Positions 1 to 10,597 of a stretch of DNA of 64,000 nucleotides are shown here, piece after piece. The DNA comes from Micrasema longulum. Taxonomy: Eukaryota; Arthropoda; Insecta; Trichoptera; Brachycentridae. Within the stretch, counting starts at the first letter, position 1, and the number at the start of each line of letters is the position of its first letter. The DNA lies in assembly GCA_022494885.1 (NCBI GenBank), contig JAGVSM010001417.1, positions 124,001 through 188,000 of the forward strand, read 5' to 3'. A program made the position numbers and the translations under genes. The notes under the pieces are model-generated. The model was not told the origin of the DNA. It saw nothing but the letters and a program-made list of their open reading frames with translations, and searched no databases.

Positions 1-76
1 ACGCGCGCCGATTATTCTGACTTTTGACATGTTCATCTTTAAATATTTATCGAATTTGGTCATGCCATGTGTACAG
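1..76 (-). pseudogene. Fragment of RTE-like LINE (family A), C-terminal ORF2 region
   Basis: Read on the minus strand this matches the family A element at 62.7-63.7 kb over the stretch encoding the HDQ...LEDGHVKSRNNRR segment. It is cut by the window edge and stops near base 76, where similarity ends. It is too short to code. The match is direct sequence similarity within the window; the RTE-like clade is inferred. Confidence 0.6.
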
Positions 77-229
77 CGAGCATTTTGATTTTGAACTATT
101 TAAAAAAAAATCTACTGCTCTTTTTTCGAAAACGTGACATTTTGGCGTCCCGAAGCCGTGTCCGATGACATCGGAACACGCCGCCTGAAAACGGGACTAT
201 TCGGATATAAATGGGACATCTGGTCACGT

Positions 230-345
230 TATAAACTGGGCACTGTATTGGAATACCAAATAGGGTGTATCTTAAAAAATTGATACACAAATGTACGGTG
301 ATCAGTCTTGCGCTTTCGGTCCTAGTCCTTAGAACAAAGATACAT
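230..345 (-). repeat. Fragment of tRNA-Gly-like SINE body (SINE-G)
   Basis: Shares GGGCACTG, GTACACCAA-like and GATCAGTCTTGCGCTT blocks with the better copies at 43,080-43,335 and 63,770-64,000. The tRNA-like head is missing here. Confidence 0.5.
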
Positions 346-458
346 TTTACCATGTACGTTTTAGTATATATTATACTCTCTGATGAATATTATAGCTCAT
401 TAGACACAATGCATAAATCGTGTTGAGTCTGTTTTTTTTAAAGTTGATTTTATGTGTT

Positions 459-565
459 GGTAAGAACACAAAAATTAAATTAGATTTTTCTCCAGCATGG
501 GCGTTTTGTTCTTAATTTACTAATCAAGACTTCTGGCCTATTATGATACAAACAAATACAAATTG
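459..565 (+). repeat. 3' part of tRNA-Val-like SINE (SINE-V)
   Basis: Begins at the end of the tRNA-like head (GGTAAGAACACAAAAATTAA) and continues through the body and the CTTCTGGCCT block to a short A-rich tail. It is homologous to the copies at 53,453 and 62,452. The head with A and B boxes is absent, so it is 5'-truncated. Confidence 0.6.
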
Positions 566-724
566 TGTTAACGGTGTCTAAAGTTATTACTTAAACTAGC
601 CAATGGCAGCCCTGTAAATATTTAAGCTTGTATTATATGGATCAGAAAATAATACAAAATCTTTTACCGTTTCTTGTGGAATAATTTAGCATTGTGCCAA
701 ACCTTTATCCATTTAATGTAGGTA

Positions 725-850
725 CTTGTTAAGTAAATAACAGCATTTATCGATACTATTCCTGGCCGATTACCTTTCGTTCCCATCCTTCCTTTGATCC
801 ATCCTTATGGTACCTACCTAACATCAAGATAGAAGATATTCAAAATTAGA
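725..850. repeat. About 125-bp repeat, near-identical to 53,160-53,285
   Basis: The two copies lie in the same orientation and differ at only a few positions (e.g. CGTTCCC/CGTTTCC, TTTGATCC/TTTGACCC, CCTAAC/CCCAAC). The shared block runs from TGTTAAGTAAATAACAG to ATTCAAAATTAGA and the flanks differ completely. There is no coding potential. It is probably a recently dispersed element whose class I cannot name. Confidence 0.7.
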
Positions 851-1571
851 CTTATTAATCATATATTTTGTTGTATGTAAAAAAATCAAATAATATTGTA
901 TGTATGTTTGCACGTGTATATTCTGATCTTTCTGACTGTTAATTATATCTGTAAATTTATTGTTTTTATAAATGTAGATAATATTGAAAAAATAAATTTA
1001 AGTTAGGATAAATATAAATCACAACCAAAAAGCTAAAAACTATAAAAATGTAGAATAATATTAATAAAATAAATTTTAAAAATAATAATCATAATAAAAA
1101 AAAGATCTTCTATAATTTTCTAACGCATATAATATGAGCTTCGGACTTACATTTTCCTTTCTCAATAATATTTATTCCCGTTGGATTTAACTGCTTCTAT
1201 TTTGCGTTATTGGATGATGCCTTCATAATAATAATCGCAATAAGGATGACTTTCAAATTCCCCTCCTGCCATGACAATCATGATAGGTACAAATGCCATT
1301 CTATGCACCATCAGGTTATGTTAGCAGATCTTCCATATGCACTTCTACTCTACAGCGCAATCCTTAGCATAATAACACCTGTCAATAATGAAATAACGGG
1401 TATGGCATACCATCATTTGAAACATATAGATATAAGGTTAAGTGTATCGTCCACTCAAACACAATATGTCGAAGTGAAAATTAAGTTTGTGCTATGCGTG
1501 ATCAGCGAATTTATGTTTATTTATTTAGTTATGGAGATTTATATGAAATAAATTGAAATCTTGTTTTATCA
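851..1571. other. AT-rich stretch, nothing recognised
   Basis: Low-complexity AT-rich DNA. A 113-codon open frame at 1,210-1,551 has no recognisable motif, no repeat match in the window and ordinary flanks. I do not call it a gene. Confidence 0.4.
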
Positions 1572-2035
1572 CACTTATTTTTTATTTGATTTTTTTTTTA
1601 CGCCTTGTAGGTTTTGGCATGTTTTACATACATATATGCATATAAAGACAGACGTGTATTTTACACAGAAGTAGCAAAAAATATAAATGATTTTAAGAAG
1701 AAAAATAAAAGTATGAAAGAAATTATCTTTACATATTTGTATGAAATTTATGGGTATACTATACATTTAGAACATATACATATACATATTAAAAAAGTTA
1801 GAAAAAAATAATTTAGAATAAATGGTACACAATTGAAATTAACATAGTATTATTTAGGTATTTTAATTTGAAGATAGTAAATGCTGCCACAGCCTTTTAA
1901 AATTCTTAAGTGTTATTTCAAATATATCATTTGCGTATTTATTTGCAAACGCATGAATTCTCCTTATTGGCGAGTGTGCACTGTAGTTTGTTGTGGATGC
2001 ATTTACTTATGTTTATTAAATCGGGTAACCCGGCC
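1572..2035 (-). pseudogene. LINE ORF2 C-terminus and 3' UTR (family F), 5'-truncated
   Basis: On the minus strand, about 2,028 down to 1,863 gives a clean open frame beginning YSAHSPIRRIHAFANKYAND and ending in a stop. That is the C-terminal tail typical of jockey-like non-LTR ORF2 proteins (SPIRR...N.ND.F.ITL..FK). The 3' UTR follows to a T-rich plus-strand end near 1,572. The copy at 58,285-58,730 shares both UTR and tail. 5' truncation is the usual outcome of target-primed reverse transcription. Clade is inferred. Confidence 0.7.
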
Positions 2036-2130
2036 CGGAACTCGCAAGTTAATTAGTTGTAACATTTGGGAACAATCACATATTGAATTCAATATTTTAA
2101 ATAAAATTAACAAATCATTACGTATCATTT

Positions 2131-2310
2131 AAATTTGTTGCAACATAGAGGGAAAACATTTTTGAGAAGGGAATATGGGAGTATAGGCATTTACAGGGCT
2201 TATGGCCTGTCGTTGGCTGGTTTAAGTGGCCACTTTACACACCGTTTAACATTCACCATTCTGCCTATGTTTGAACATCCACATTTCCTCAACTCTTCCA
2301 TCTGAAAAAA
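2131..2310 (+). repeat. Half copy of foldback repeat R1
   Basis: Contains the R1 signature blocks: GAGGGAAAACATTTTTGAGAAG, CAGGGCTTATGGCCTGTC, GGCTGGTTTAAGTGGCCAC, ACATTCACCATTCTGCC and CTCAACTCTTCCATCTG. R1 is the commonest repeat in the window. This copy is one arm only. It has no coding capacity. Confidence 0.8.
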
Positions 2311-2830
2311 ACATTTAGTTTTCTTCTATTTTCTAAGTTTTGTACTTTTAAGTATTAAATTGAGTATAATTAATTAATGTATTCAACTAGAATACCCAAT
2401 TTTAAATTAACGAAACGTAAAAAATTACGTTAAACTCTTTGGATATTATTTACATGCACTTTATAATTGTTATATTACAGTCTTGCTGTTTCGTCTTTTG
2501 TGTGGTTTATTATATCATATGACTTGTGACGTATTACATGTATATATGTACAGTGCTATATGTAACGCATATCGAAGCTGGAAAGAAAAAAACTACCAAT
2601 TGATACGTAGAACTTTATACAAGAACCGATTAAAGTTTTTTATAAATTAATTAAGAATCTCGTGTTTCAAATGTTTATATTAATTATAAAGGAATCTCTT
2701 CAAAATAATACGCATGTACGATATTTTTTTATTGATTAAAAATGAAAAAAAAACTTTATTTGGCTTTTCAAAGTTGAGATATATTGATTGGTAACTTTTT
2801 CCTTTTTATCATCGATTTGTAAGAGAGTTA
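2311..2830. other. AT-rich stretch, nothing recognised
   Basis: No ORF, repeat match or RNA motif found by eye. Confidence 0.4.
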
Positions 2831-2832
2831 TA

Positions 2833-3203
2833 CAGGGTGTTTTTTTTAACCTGTCACATCCGAAACCACGATGATCAGTATGGGCAAGAAGACATAAGCA
2901 AATTTAAAAAAATATTTAAAACAAAGAAAAATTTTTAAAAGAAAATATCAAAAAAAACTAATGGTTGCTTACTTCTGCAAAGGAAAAATGAGGAGAGCGC
3001 GGTGCAGTATCAGACTCCTCCTTCTTCCTCCTCGTTTTACCCCTGCAGAAGAAAACAAAAGGTAAACAATCATTCGCTTTTTTTGATATTTTATTTTTTT
3101 AAATTTTGTTCGTCCTAAAAAAATATTTAGATGTGCCAATATGTCTTCTTGCTCATACTGATCATCGTGGTTTCGGACGTGACAGGGTTAAATGAACACC
3201 CTG
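2833..3203. mobile_element. 371-bp MITE with long terminal inverted repeats and TA target duplication
   Basis: Starts CAGGGTGTT and ends AACACCCTG. It is flanked on both sides by TA (2,831-2,832 and 3,204-3,205). Inverted arms of about 60 bp include CGAAACCACGATGATCAGTA on the left and its near-exact complement on the right. The inner parts are also partly complementary, so the whole element can fold on itself. It encodes no transposase. TA duplication with short-coded TIRs is typical of Tc1/mariner-type non-autonomous elements; that superfamily is inferred. Confidence 0.85.
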
Positions 3204-3205
3204 TA

Positions 3206-5424
3206 GACGCAGAAAGGATATAAGAAAAGGTCGAATAATAAATGTTTTCTTATTATACAATCTAATACACATATGTTATATGTTTATTTACATATTTTAA
3301 AAATGACATAAAACTCTTTTTTTTCAATTAACGGAAATGCTTATTAATGTCTGGCATAATAATAAAGATAATGCCTATAAATGTCTAGAGTCTAGAGAGT
3401 ATGTCAAAATAGATTGTAGCCGTTATAGCTAAGGCGAAATTAATTCAATATTTTAAAAAATAGTCTTCAAATCGTTCGATGATTTAAAAAAAAACATATT
3501 TGATGTCTATTAAAATTTTTGGATATCTAAGTAATATTAAACTATCTGCATATAAAAATACTAATTTAATATCAAAAAACTTTTTAAATTTGTATTATTT
3601 TAACTAGTTTGAAAAATGTGTCTGCGTTTCTAATACTAAGATCACCGACTGTATATTTGTAAATGTGTTTGTGTTTGTATGTGGTTGACACAGAGCGTGC
3701 ATTCGGCATAATCACCTTCTTATAAAACGTTCGCTTTTTTTTTTCCTTTTCCGAATTATGTAACTTTCAATTTTTATCTTTCTTCACTTAGTGCATGAAA
3801 ACTTAATAAGTCTTTTTAATATTTAAATATCGGTATTCTATTTAACATAAATTGCTGTATGTTTATCGAAATATTTAAAAAAAAAAACACTTAATTTTTA
3901 TTATAATAATTTTTTTTTTTTTTCAATATTTCATAAAGTAATGCCTCGAAGGAGAAGACCCGTGCTAAGGCTTTTTATAAAAAATAAAAAAATCAACAAA
4001 TAACCAAATAAAAATTACTAGTAACATTTCATCAATACATTTGATTTTTTAGCGCAGTTACAACTGACGGTGTGGTATCAGAACCAGTTTGAAAACGCAA
4101 TGTAGTGACTAGCGACCCAATTATCGTACGCGCTGTTCAGTAATTGGCACCTTACTCTATCACGTGACCTGTCAAAAAAATCACCGTTATGACATTTGAA
4201 ACAATGACAATTGAAGTGTTCAGTATTCCGATTGACATTCCTAATAAGTCCTTGATATCGAAAATAATCGAGAGCGATTACATTTAAAATGAAAGATCTA
4301 CTTGTGCATAAACTATGGTTCTTTTGTTGTAGCAATGATTTGGCAATTGAAGATGACCTCCAAGCTGTAATAATTTGTAAGGGGATTTCTTCATCTCGAA
4401 TTTGGATCCTCCCGTTTCAAAGGTTATTTTGAATATGCACTTTATAAAGGCCACACTCGAATTTACTTATAGAAATCAATCAGAACGCCGACAAGGTGGA
4501 AAATGGAATATAAAGCTGTCCGATAATTGGAACGAAAATAATCGTGAAATGTTCATTACCGGTAGGTGTTTGTTGACCAACGTCAAAATTATAAAACAGA
4601 ATTGATATTGAAAAATGCCTTTCTCTAGAACTGGAATCGACCTATTTGATTGATTATTTGTAATAATTTCTATCTAGTCTAGAACCCATCTAGTCGTGAA
4701 CAGAACACTATATTTATAAAAATAATACATATTTATTTAAAGATTTATTCTATTATATTATTTGAATTATTGTTTTATGTTGTTAATTCATTAATATAAT
4801 TTAAAATCGTGAAATATTTAATAAATAAAAATCGACCTAAAATTTATTTAGCGTTTACTTTACGGTGAAATTCTTGCAAAATGCCATCGAATGGAGATTT
4901 CGTCAAGTTCCTTTTTTTTAGTCTTAAAATAGTACAAACATAACATGTGAATGTCCTTATATTAACTTATCATTACACTAAATACAAATTGTTAACATTT
5001 CTAAACAATTTTTAATATTTTATCATTTTTGCTTGTATATGTAATTTTTAATACTTTTGAAACGATTTTTATGATTTTTTATACTTTTTAAACCTGTATT
5101 GGGTAAATGTATTTTGTTAATTTCAAAAACTTTTTCACTCCTGTATTTTTTAACATTTGCATTCTCCTACTCGTTCAGCTTGTTTATATACATACATGTA
5201 ATTTTTAAATTTTAAATTTAAAAAAAAATTCCATGCCTTGTACTATGTTTATTTTGTAATTTTTTAAAACTTTTTCACACCCGTTTAATTGGTAGTCTAT
5301 AACAATTTCTATTCTGCGTTTGTAAATTATGTTATAGTTTAAAATATAAAAACGTCTGTAAATAAATATTGTTATTTTCATGTCACTAAATGAGTTTTTT
5401 TGAAAACTACTTGGGAATATTAAA
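3206..5424. other. AT-rich intergenic DNA, nothing firmly recognised
   Basis: No recognisable gene or RNA. A segment of more balanced base composition at about 4,060-4,620 holds two short overlapping open frames on opposite strands (4,078-4,335 and 4,402-4,605) without motifs or window repeats. The section around 5,030-5,300 holds loosely repeated phrases built around ACTTTTT and CTTTTTCAC, suggesting an old internal duplication. Confidence 0.4.
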
Positions 5425-5735
5425 TAAAACTAGCGAACCCGACAGACGTTGTCTAAAAAATGCTTTTCTATTTTTTGAACACAAAAAAACAACATCCTTC
5501 CATTTTTTTGGATATGCATTCTTATCGAATGCGACCCTGGTGCGTCGATGAAAAAAAGATTTATGCTTCTAACTTTTTTGTTAAAGATTCGATTGAAAAT
5601 TTTAATATTTGTGCAGTGCAAAGATCTACATTTTGCTGAAAACCGCTTAATGTAAATCGATTAAGCCGTTTAGAAGGAGTTTAGTGACATCACATGTACA
5701 AAAGAATTATATATATAAAGATTATGTATAATACG
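5425..5735 (+). repeat. Probable RTE-type 3' end or RTE-derived SINE
   Basis: Begins with GCGAACCCGACAGACGTTGT. Near its end it carries AATCGATTAAGCCGTTT, then ACAAAAGAATTATATATATAAAG. This pairing of an agacgttg block, a taagccgttt block and an ATATATA tail is a familiar layout at RTE retrotransposon 3' ends in insects (established knowledge). No ORF is retained. Confidence 0.5.
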
Positions 5736-5924
5736 TTTTCAATTTAAATTTTAAAAAAATTTAAAAAATATATATATACGTACATTTAAAAGATTTGTTG
5801 ATATGGGTTCATGTAAAATCACCTACAATATAATCACTGGACCACATACCCACCACCACAGCAGCACATAATCCTATTAAACCACGACAGATTTGAAACA
5901 AATTTTGCTAGTTGTGCACTTTTT

Positions 5925-6005
5925 ATTTATTTATTTACCTTTTTGTACATAATGTTATTTGTACATTGGCGGGCTTATTGCCAAATGGCAATTTCTTCCA
6001 ACCAA
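5925..6005 (-). repeat. LINE 3' end (family G)
   Basis: Plus-strand TTTATTTATTTATTTACC is followed by GGCGGGCTTATTGCC and AATTTCTTCC. Related 3' ends occur at 41,070-41,170 (same strand) and 52,215-52,315 (opposite strand). Only the terminal UTR and the (AAAT)n tail remain. Confidence 0.55.
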
Positions 6006-6410
6006 CTTTTAACGTTAAAAGCTCAACAATATTTTGAGTTTGTCCAAATTTTTGTGGACAATCACTGGATTCAATTCCCTGGGAGCTGTTGATCAACATA
6101 TTACAGCAGAGAGGAAAAACATTTTTTTAGAGAAGGTAACGTCTAAATAAATAAAGCTTTCAGCTCTTTCACTTCAAAAACATCAACAGATAAAAGAATT
6201 TAAGGAATTTAGATGTTCAAATATGGGCAGAATGGTGAGTGTTACACAGTGTGTAAAGTAGCCACTCAAACCAGCTAATGACAGGTTATAAGCCCTGTAG
6301 AGGCCTAGACTTCCATATAACCTTATTTAAAATATTCTTTATCTCTGTTACAATATATGTTAAAAGCTCATCCCAAGTCCACAATTCAAATAAAACTGCA
6401 TGCTAAATAT
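6005..6410 (-). repeat. Foldback repeat R1, near-complete rearranged copy
   Basis: Carries both R1 terminal motifs (TTTAACGTTAAAAGCTC on the left; AAAAGCTCATCCC, then CAATTCAAATAAAACTGCATGC on the right), the TTTGAGTTTGTCCAAATTTT block and the minus-oriented core (GTTACACAGTGTGTAAAGT, then CAGGTTATAAGCCCTGTAGA). Confidence 0.75.
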
Positions 6411-7059
6411 TATAAAATATTATCGTATTAAACAATTTTTTTTTCGAATATTTGGTGTTACCAGCTTGTGCCAGAAACCCTACAAATTGTCGACTTTATG
6501 GTGTACTGGTTATGGCGTTCGTCTGGCACTGAATATTTTTTTTAATTTAAAATATAGTCGTCCCCTTAATCGTGCCGTGCGGATTTTTACCACGGTGTGA
6601 AATGGGCAAATGGCTAAAAATACGATAGAGAAACAAGCATTTAAAACAAATGAGATGAATCACCGTTATTAATACAAAGCCCATAAAGTTCGATAATAAG
6701 TGATCGTTAAATTGTAATAAAAATCACTATTACTTAGGATTTGTACCCTTGACCTTACTGACCATAAGCGCAAAATCACCCACTCGACTTCAAAAGAGCT
6801 GTAAACTAGGCTCGAAACTTGTCCGGCTTTAAATTATTTTCTCCCACTAGATTTCAATATAATTTTCTCCTTAGAAATAATATTACGTATTATTTAATAT
6901 TGTGAATTGTAATTTAAAGCAATTTTTTAATATTTTAAAAATATTTTTTGGATTATTTTTTTTTTTAAATAAGTATAAAATTATAAAATGGTTGGTACAT
7001 ACATAATAAATAATAACGTTTTTACCTCTCTAATAGAATGAAAACTCGTGTTTATTTAA
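6411..7059. other. AT-rich stretch, nothing recognised
   Basis: No feature supported between the R1 copy and the LINE fragment. Confidence 0.4.
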
Positions 7060-7600
7060 GGAGTACGTTTTGCATTTATTATTATACGGAGTTTTAGTCC
7101 CAACACTTATGTATGGAAGTGAAACATGGAACTGGCAGAGGAAGGATGAAAGCCGAGTGAACGCGGTTGAAATGCGATCTCTTAGACGAATGTGTGGGAA
7201 ATCAATGTATGACAAGGTTACGAATGATGAAATCAGGCGAGAGTGTAAATCTGAGACAAGTATAATTGATAAGATTAAGAAAGGGTCTCTGGGATGGTTT
7301 GATCACGTAGAACGAGTGGACGACGAAAGAGTGGAAAAACAAGTATATATGGCGAAATGAACGGTAACGTGAGACGAGGACGACCAAGGAAGACGTGGCA
7401 TGATCAGATAAACCAAAATCTTAAGTCTGATCATGTCAAAAGCAGACAGAACCGAAGGGCATGTATGACAAGATGTATGAATGTGGAAGAGGCTAGGATT
7501 GTATGTCAGGATAGACGTGTGTGGCGGTCCATTCTCTCTGCCTACCCGTACGGGGAAATGGCGTGATGGTATTAGTAGTTGTAGTAGTGTTTATCTTCAG
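7060..7600 (+). pseudogene. RTE-like LINE family A, ORF2 C-terminus, frameshifted
   Basis: Two adjacent frames encode one protein end. The first, to about 7,360, reads VPTLMYGSETWNW...MRSLRRMCGKSMYDKV...IDKIKKGSLGWFDHVERVD. The second, 7,357-7,566, reads RRGRPRKTWHDQI...CMNVEEARIVCQ...RSILSAYPYGEMA and stops. A frameshift near 7,355 separates them. The GHVER...RGRPRKTW layout is the C-terminal region found after the reverse transcriptase domain in several non-LTR clades. The 3' end is a GTA/GTT-rich simple tail, as in the copy at 62.7 kb. The reverse transcriptase domain is missing, so it cannot be active. Confidence 0.8.
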
Positions 7601-7759
7601 CTACCTGGATTCCAAAAAAACTTGGGTAACATCTTCTTCTTCATCGTCTTGCTCCATGGTACTCCTGTATTCCTCCCGCGTCCGTATTATGGCAATACGC
7701 TGTATCTATAGATGCAAAATTTTGGCTTAACAACGCTCAATCAATTCCATTTGTCGAGT

Positions 7760-8135
7760 TACATTTATTTATTTATTTGACGGACTTATGCAGTCCATTC
7801 TAGCGATGGTAAATACAATTTCTTATAATAAATACAGGCACTAATAAAATAAAATACATGTTCAAACATGGGCAGAATGGTAAATGTTACACAGTGTGTA
7901 AAGTAGCCACTTAAACCAGCCAGTGACAGGTCATAAGCCCTGTAAATGCCTAGACTTCTATATTCCCTTCTCAAAAATGTTTTTCCTCTCTGTTGAAATA
8001 AATTTAAATATGAATAACTCCCTAGGGAGAAAATCCAGCCAGTCTGCAAGCATTTGGACATACGCAAACATTGTTGTATAAAGACTTACACCAATAAAGT
8101 CCAGATCTTGTCTCGATTTTACAATATGAACTTAA
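7760..8135 (-). pseudogene. LINE 3' end (family B) interrupted by an R1 repeat
   Basis: The outer parts (7,760-7,860 and 8,070-8,135) align with the intact family B 3' end at 46,350-46,600: TTTGACGGACTTATGCAGTCC, then GATGGTAAATACAATTTCTT, then TAAAGACTTACACCAA and TCCAGATCTTGTCTCG. Between them lies an R1 copy. About 100 bp of LINE sequence is missing at the junction. The nesting shows R1 arrived after this LINE insertion. Confidence 0.7.
7860..8070 (-). repeat. R1 foldback arm nested in LINE 3' end
   Basis: Minus-oriented R1 core: GTTCAAACATGGGCAGAATG, GTTACACAGTGTGTAAAGTA, GACAGGTCATAAGCCCTGTA, CCCTTCTCAAAAATG, then GCATTTGGACATACGCAAAC. Confidence 0.8.
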
Positions 8136-8334
8136 GTTAATTTTTTTATTGTTTTTAGTTCCTAAGGAATTTTAAAAAATCATTTTTTTTAATTTTCAGC
8201 GAATTTTTTTTAATAAATTTAATTAATAATACCAGACATTTCTATTTTTTTATTTATGTTTTGAATGAAGGGTCAACCTTACTCCTCACCCCACTAAATT
8301 ATAAATTATCTGAATGTTATTGAATATTTGTGTA

Positions 8335-8392
8335 CCGACATTTCTATGTCTACCGGTTTCGAGACGTACCCGTCTCTTCATCAGGATACTTA
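8335..8392 (-). ncRNA. Hammerhead-type ribozyme motif, family b copy 1
   Basis: On the minus strand: core CUGAUGA at 8,384-8,378, one extra A, helix II GAGACG/CGUCUC with loop GGUA (8,376-8,361), GAAA (8,360-8,357), palindrome ACCGGU, unpaired A, then helix I partner GACAU against GUAUC 5' of the core, with one mismatch and one G-U. All conserved core residues of the hammerhead catalytic centre are present. Helix III is a palindrome without a loop, so strong pairing would need a second copy. Activity is inferred. The same family occurs at 30.6, 34.3/34.6 and 59.3 kb. Confidence 0.72.
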
Positions 8393-8750
8393 TTAAACCA
8401 ACATGCAAAACCCACTATACACCTTCACCATAGTTGTGGAACAAAAAGATGAAACCAGCACGACATGCATTTTAATTAGTACATGCAGTGATTTGGACAA
8501 ACATGCACTGATTAGATTATGAAAATATTTTGTGTTGTTGAAATAATTGAAAAAAAGGAGAGAGGATGAAGGGAGTGTCGTGAGTTTAAAAGATTTAACG
8601 GTGACCATTTCAATAGAACATATAACGAGCTTTATTTAAAGGTTGTTTGATTATATTATTGATCAAAGTAACATGATTTTTTATAGCTTTTCAAATGTGA
8701 AATATTTCCATGATTTTCTATTAACCTTTTATTATTTGTTTGTAAAATTT
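8393..8750 (-). repeat. 5' body of the family b hammerhead element
   Basis: Bases 8,397-8,560 on the minus strand match 59,110-59,285 upstream of the ribozyme at 59.29 kb (GAGTTTTGCATGTTGGTTTAA, TGCATGTC, AATCAGTG, TTTTCAATTATTTC blocks). Bases 8,530-8,750 match 58,912-59,100 on the plus strand (TATTGATCAAAGTAACAT). The element therefore has a body of at least 200 bp ahead of the ribozyme, with a partly inverted 5' region. Confidence 0.6.
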
Positions 8751-8821
8751 TAGCCCCGGTATTTTTATTGAAGTTATGATTAAAATTGATTAGGTGATTT
8801 GCGAATTTGGAGAAATTGTTA

Positions 8822-8880
8822 CTACAATGTATCTACAAACATTTGGACATGCTCGAAAAATTGTTGATTAACAACTAGTC
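8822..8880 (-). repeat. R1 foldback fragment
   Basis: ATCTACAAACATTTGGACAT and AAAAATTGTTGATTAAC correspond to the R1 block reading TCTACAAAAATTTGGACA elsewhere. A small remnant. Confidence 0.45.
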
Positions 8881-9054
8881 TTATAGAGATTAAATAGATT
8901 TTATTTCTTATAAACACTTCATCATTCTCGATAATTTGACTTCCTAGAATCCTTTCCAGCAATTTCTTTGAAGATTCCAGGTCACAGATCGAGGTCCCTG
9001 CCAACTACTGTTTAATAGCACCGATAAATTAATTTCTCAAACAATTTTATTATT

Positions 9055-9180
9055 TTTTTATTTATTTATTTACATTTTTCTCTTACAAACTTTAATTAAT
9101 AATAAAAATAATGTATCCTCACTGGGGTTACCCGTGCCAAAGACACTTAGAACTTAATAAACAGAGATAATTAACAAAAT
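9055..9180 (-). repeat. LINE 3' UTR end, unclassified
   Basis: A TTTATTTATTTATTTACA start on the plus strand followed by UTR-like sequence (CACTGGGGTTACCCGTGCC) resembles the reverse complement of an (AAAT)n-tailed LINE 3' end, as at 26,235 and 30,743. No coding part is attached. Confidence 0.4.
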
Positions 9181-9856
9181 ATTCACAGTTTTAAAAACAA
9201 GGTATATATGTACATCTATATTTGGTTGAGCCGATAATTTGTTTCTACGTATTTTAGCCAGAAAAATCGCATGTAAGTAGATACTGGCTAATTTTGATTT
9301 GTGAGGTTGCCACCCCTGACGCTACATTTCGTTGGTTGGCAACACTGCTCGTCCTCCGCGAAGCAAATTTCGATCTAAACAATGAATATTCTCATTTCAT
9401 ACAATGTTTCGCTATTGGAGTGCATCTCGGCCAAGTGTATTAGAGGATTATGGTGTGATACGCGCCGTGCATGTAAATGCATTTTGCAGAGTCATCCAAA
9501 CACTTCTGGCCCATACACTGTCATCGTTCGGACATTTATGCAGAGTCCAGTTCAAAGGTAAATTCCACATGCCGTTACTCGTCCGACTATCTCATAGAGA
9601 TGTAATCCTTTCTTTAAATAATCGAATGATCGGAGTATATATTTTCAAGCCAGTTCTTTAACTTGATTCTTCTTCCAAGATTTTTTTGGAAATATTTCAT
9701 TTTTAAATTGAGTATTGTACTTATTATATAGAGTTTAATTTTTCTATACTAAAATTAATAAATTATTGAGTTACTTATAGATCTGAAAGTTGTTAACCCA
9801 TTGATTTGTTGAATTTCTTTCCTGTATCTTTGGATTTGTGTTAATTTGTTTTATTT
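9181..9856. other. Unrecognised stretch with one open frame
   Basis: A less AT-rich segment at 9,290-9,660 carries an 85-codon open frame (9,404-9,661, plus). It has no domain I recognise and no repeat partner in the window. I do not call it a gene. Confidence 0.35.
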
Positions 9857-9899
9857 TATGTGAATATTGAGTTTTTCTACTGACATTTTTTGGTGGAAC

Positions 9900-9995
9900 T
9901 GCATTTTAAATATAATAATATAAATTCCTTATAGTTTTATTCCACTTTTAATTATAATTATTTTATAAATTTTTTACCAGTGACCGGGTTTCGTT
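9900..9995 (-). ncRNA. Degenerate hammerhead module, family a, 3' half plus tail
   Basis: Minus strand from 9,995: GAAACCCGGTCACTGGTAAA, identical to the 14.8-kb copy, then the family tail (AAAAGTGGAATAAAACTATA). The 5' half with the CUGANGA core is not recognisable: the sequence upstream reads CGACAGCTATGTCTCCGG instead. It keeps GAAA and the 3' strand of helix I but is not expected to be catalytic. Confidence 0.6.
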
Positions 9996-10453
9996 TCCGG
10001 AGACATAGCTGTCGATGGAACTACCAACCAGCGGCCCCTGTTATAGTTTTAATTAAATTTAAATACATGTAATTCAAATACATTTTTATTATAAAACTTC
10101 ATAAAATTATATATTTTACACCAGTTTTTATTATTAACATTCAAACAAAACTTATATTCTTATAATTGTTATTACCTAATACTCAAATTATTTTAATTTA
10201 AATTCTTTTATTTACATAATTATATAAAATCATGATTTTTTTTTATTTTTTTTTATTAAGTTTTATTCATTTTAACAAGTAAATAACATACAAAATTGTA
10301 TTTTTGTTCCCGCAAAGCCGAAGCTTGTCTGCAGGTTACATTACATTTTTTTTTTTTTTTTGAATTTATAAGTAAGTACATAGTTTAATAATAATTAAAG
10401 AATAAGATATATTTATACACTTAAGTTTCACTTGCTGTTTAATAATTTTTTGA

Positions 10454-10597
10454 CTATTTTTTAAATGAAATCAGGTTTTTTTCTTCACGATTTTTAGCTG
10501 GTATTAAATTGTACAGTTTTGGTACTACACTACCCATTGTTCTGTCACCATAGTAGTTTTTCTGTCGTGGTACCATCAGCTGCTGTGCCGATACTTG
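10454..10597 (-). pseudogene. In-frame ORF2 C-terminal continuation after a TGA stop
   Basis: Directly after the ORF2 stop (TGA at 10,600-10,598 on minus) the same frame stays open for 47 codons, to TAG at 10,456-10,454. It encodes a tail containing YGDRTMGSVVPKLYNLIPAK and ending SFKK. The VPKLYN.(I/L)P phrase followed by a K-rich FKK end is the standard C-terminus of jockey/CR1-type ORF2 proteins. The TGA is therefore best read as a nonsense change, for example of CGA, in an otherwise intact frame. Full length would be about 947 residues. Confidence 0.8.

Noticed and set aside
1210..1551. 113-codon ORF as a possible small gene
   Set aside because: No motif, no signal of codon structure, AT-rich surroundings. 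Such lengths are expected by chance in 64 kb.
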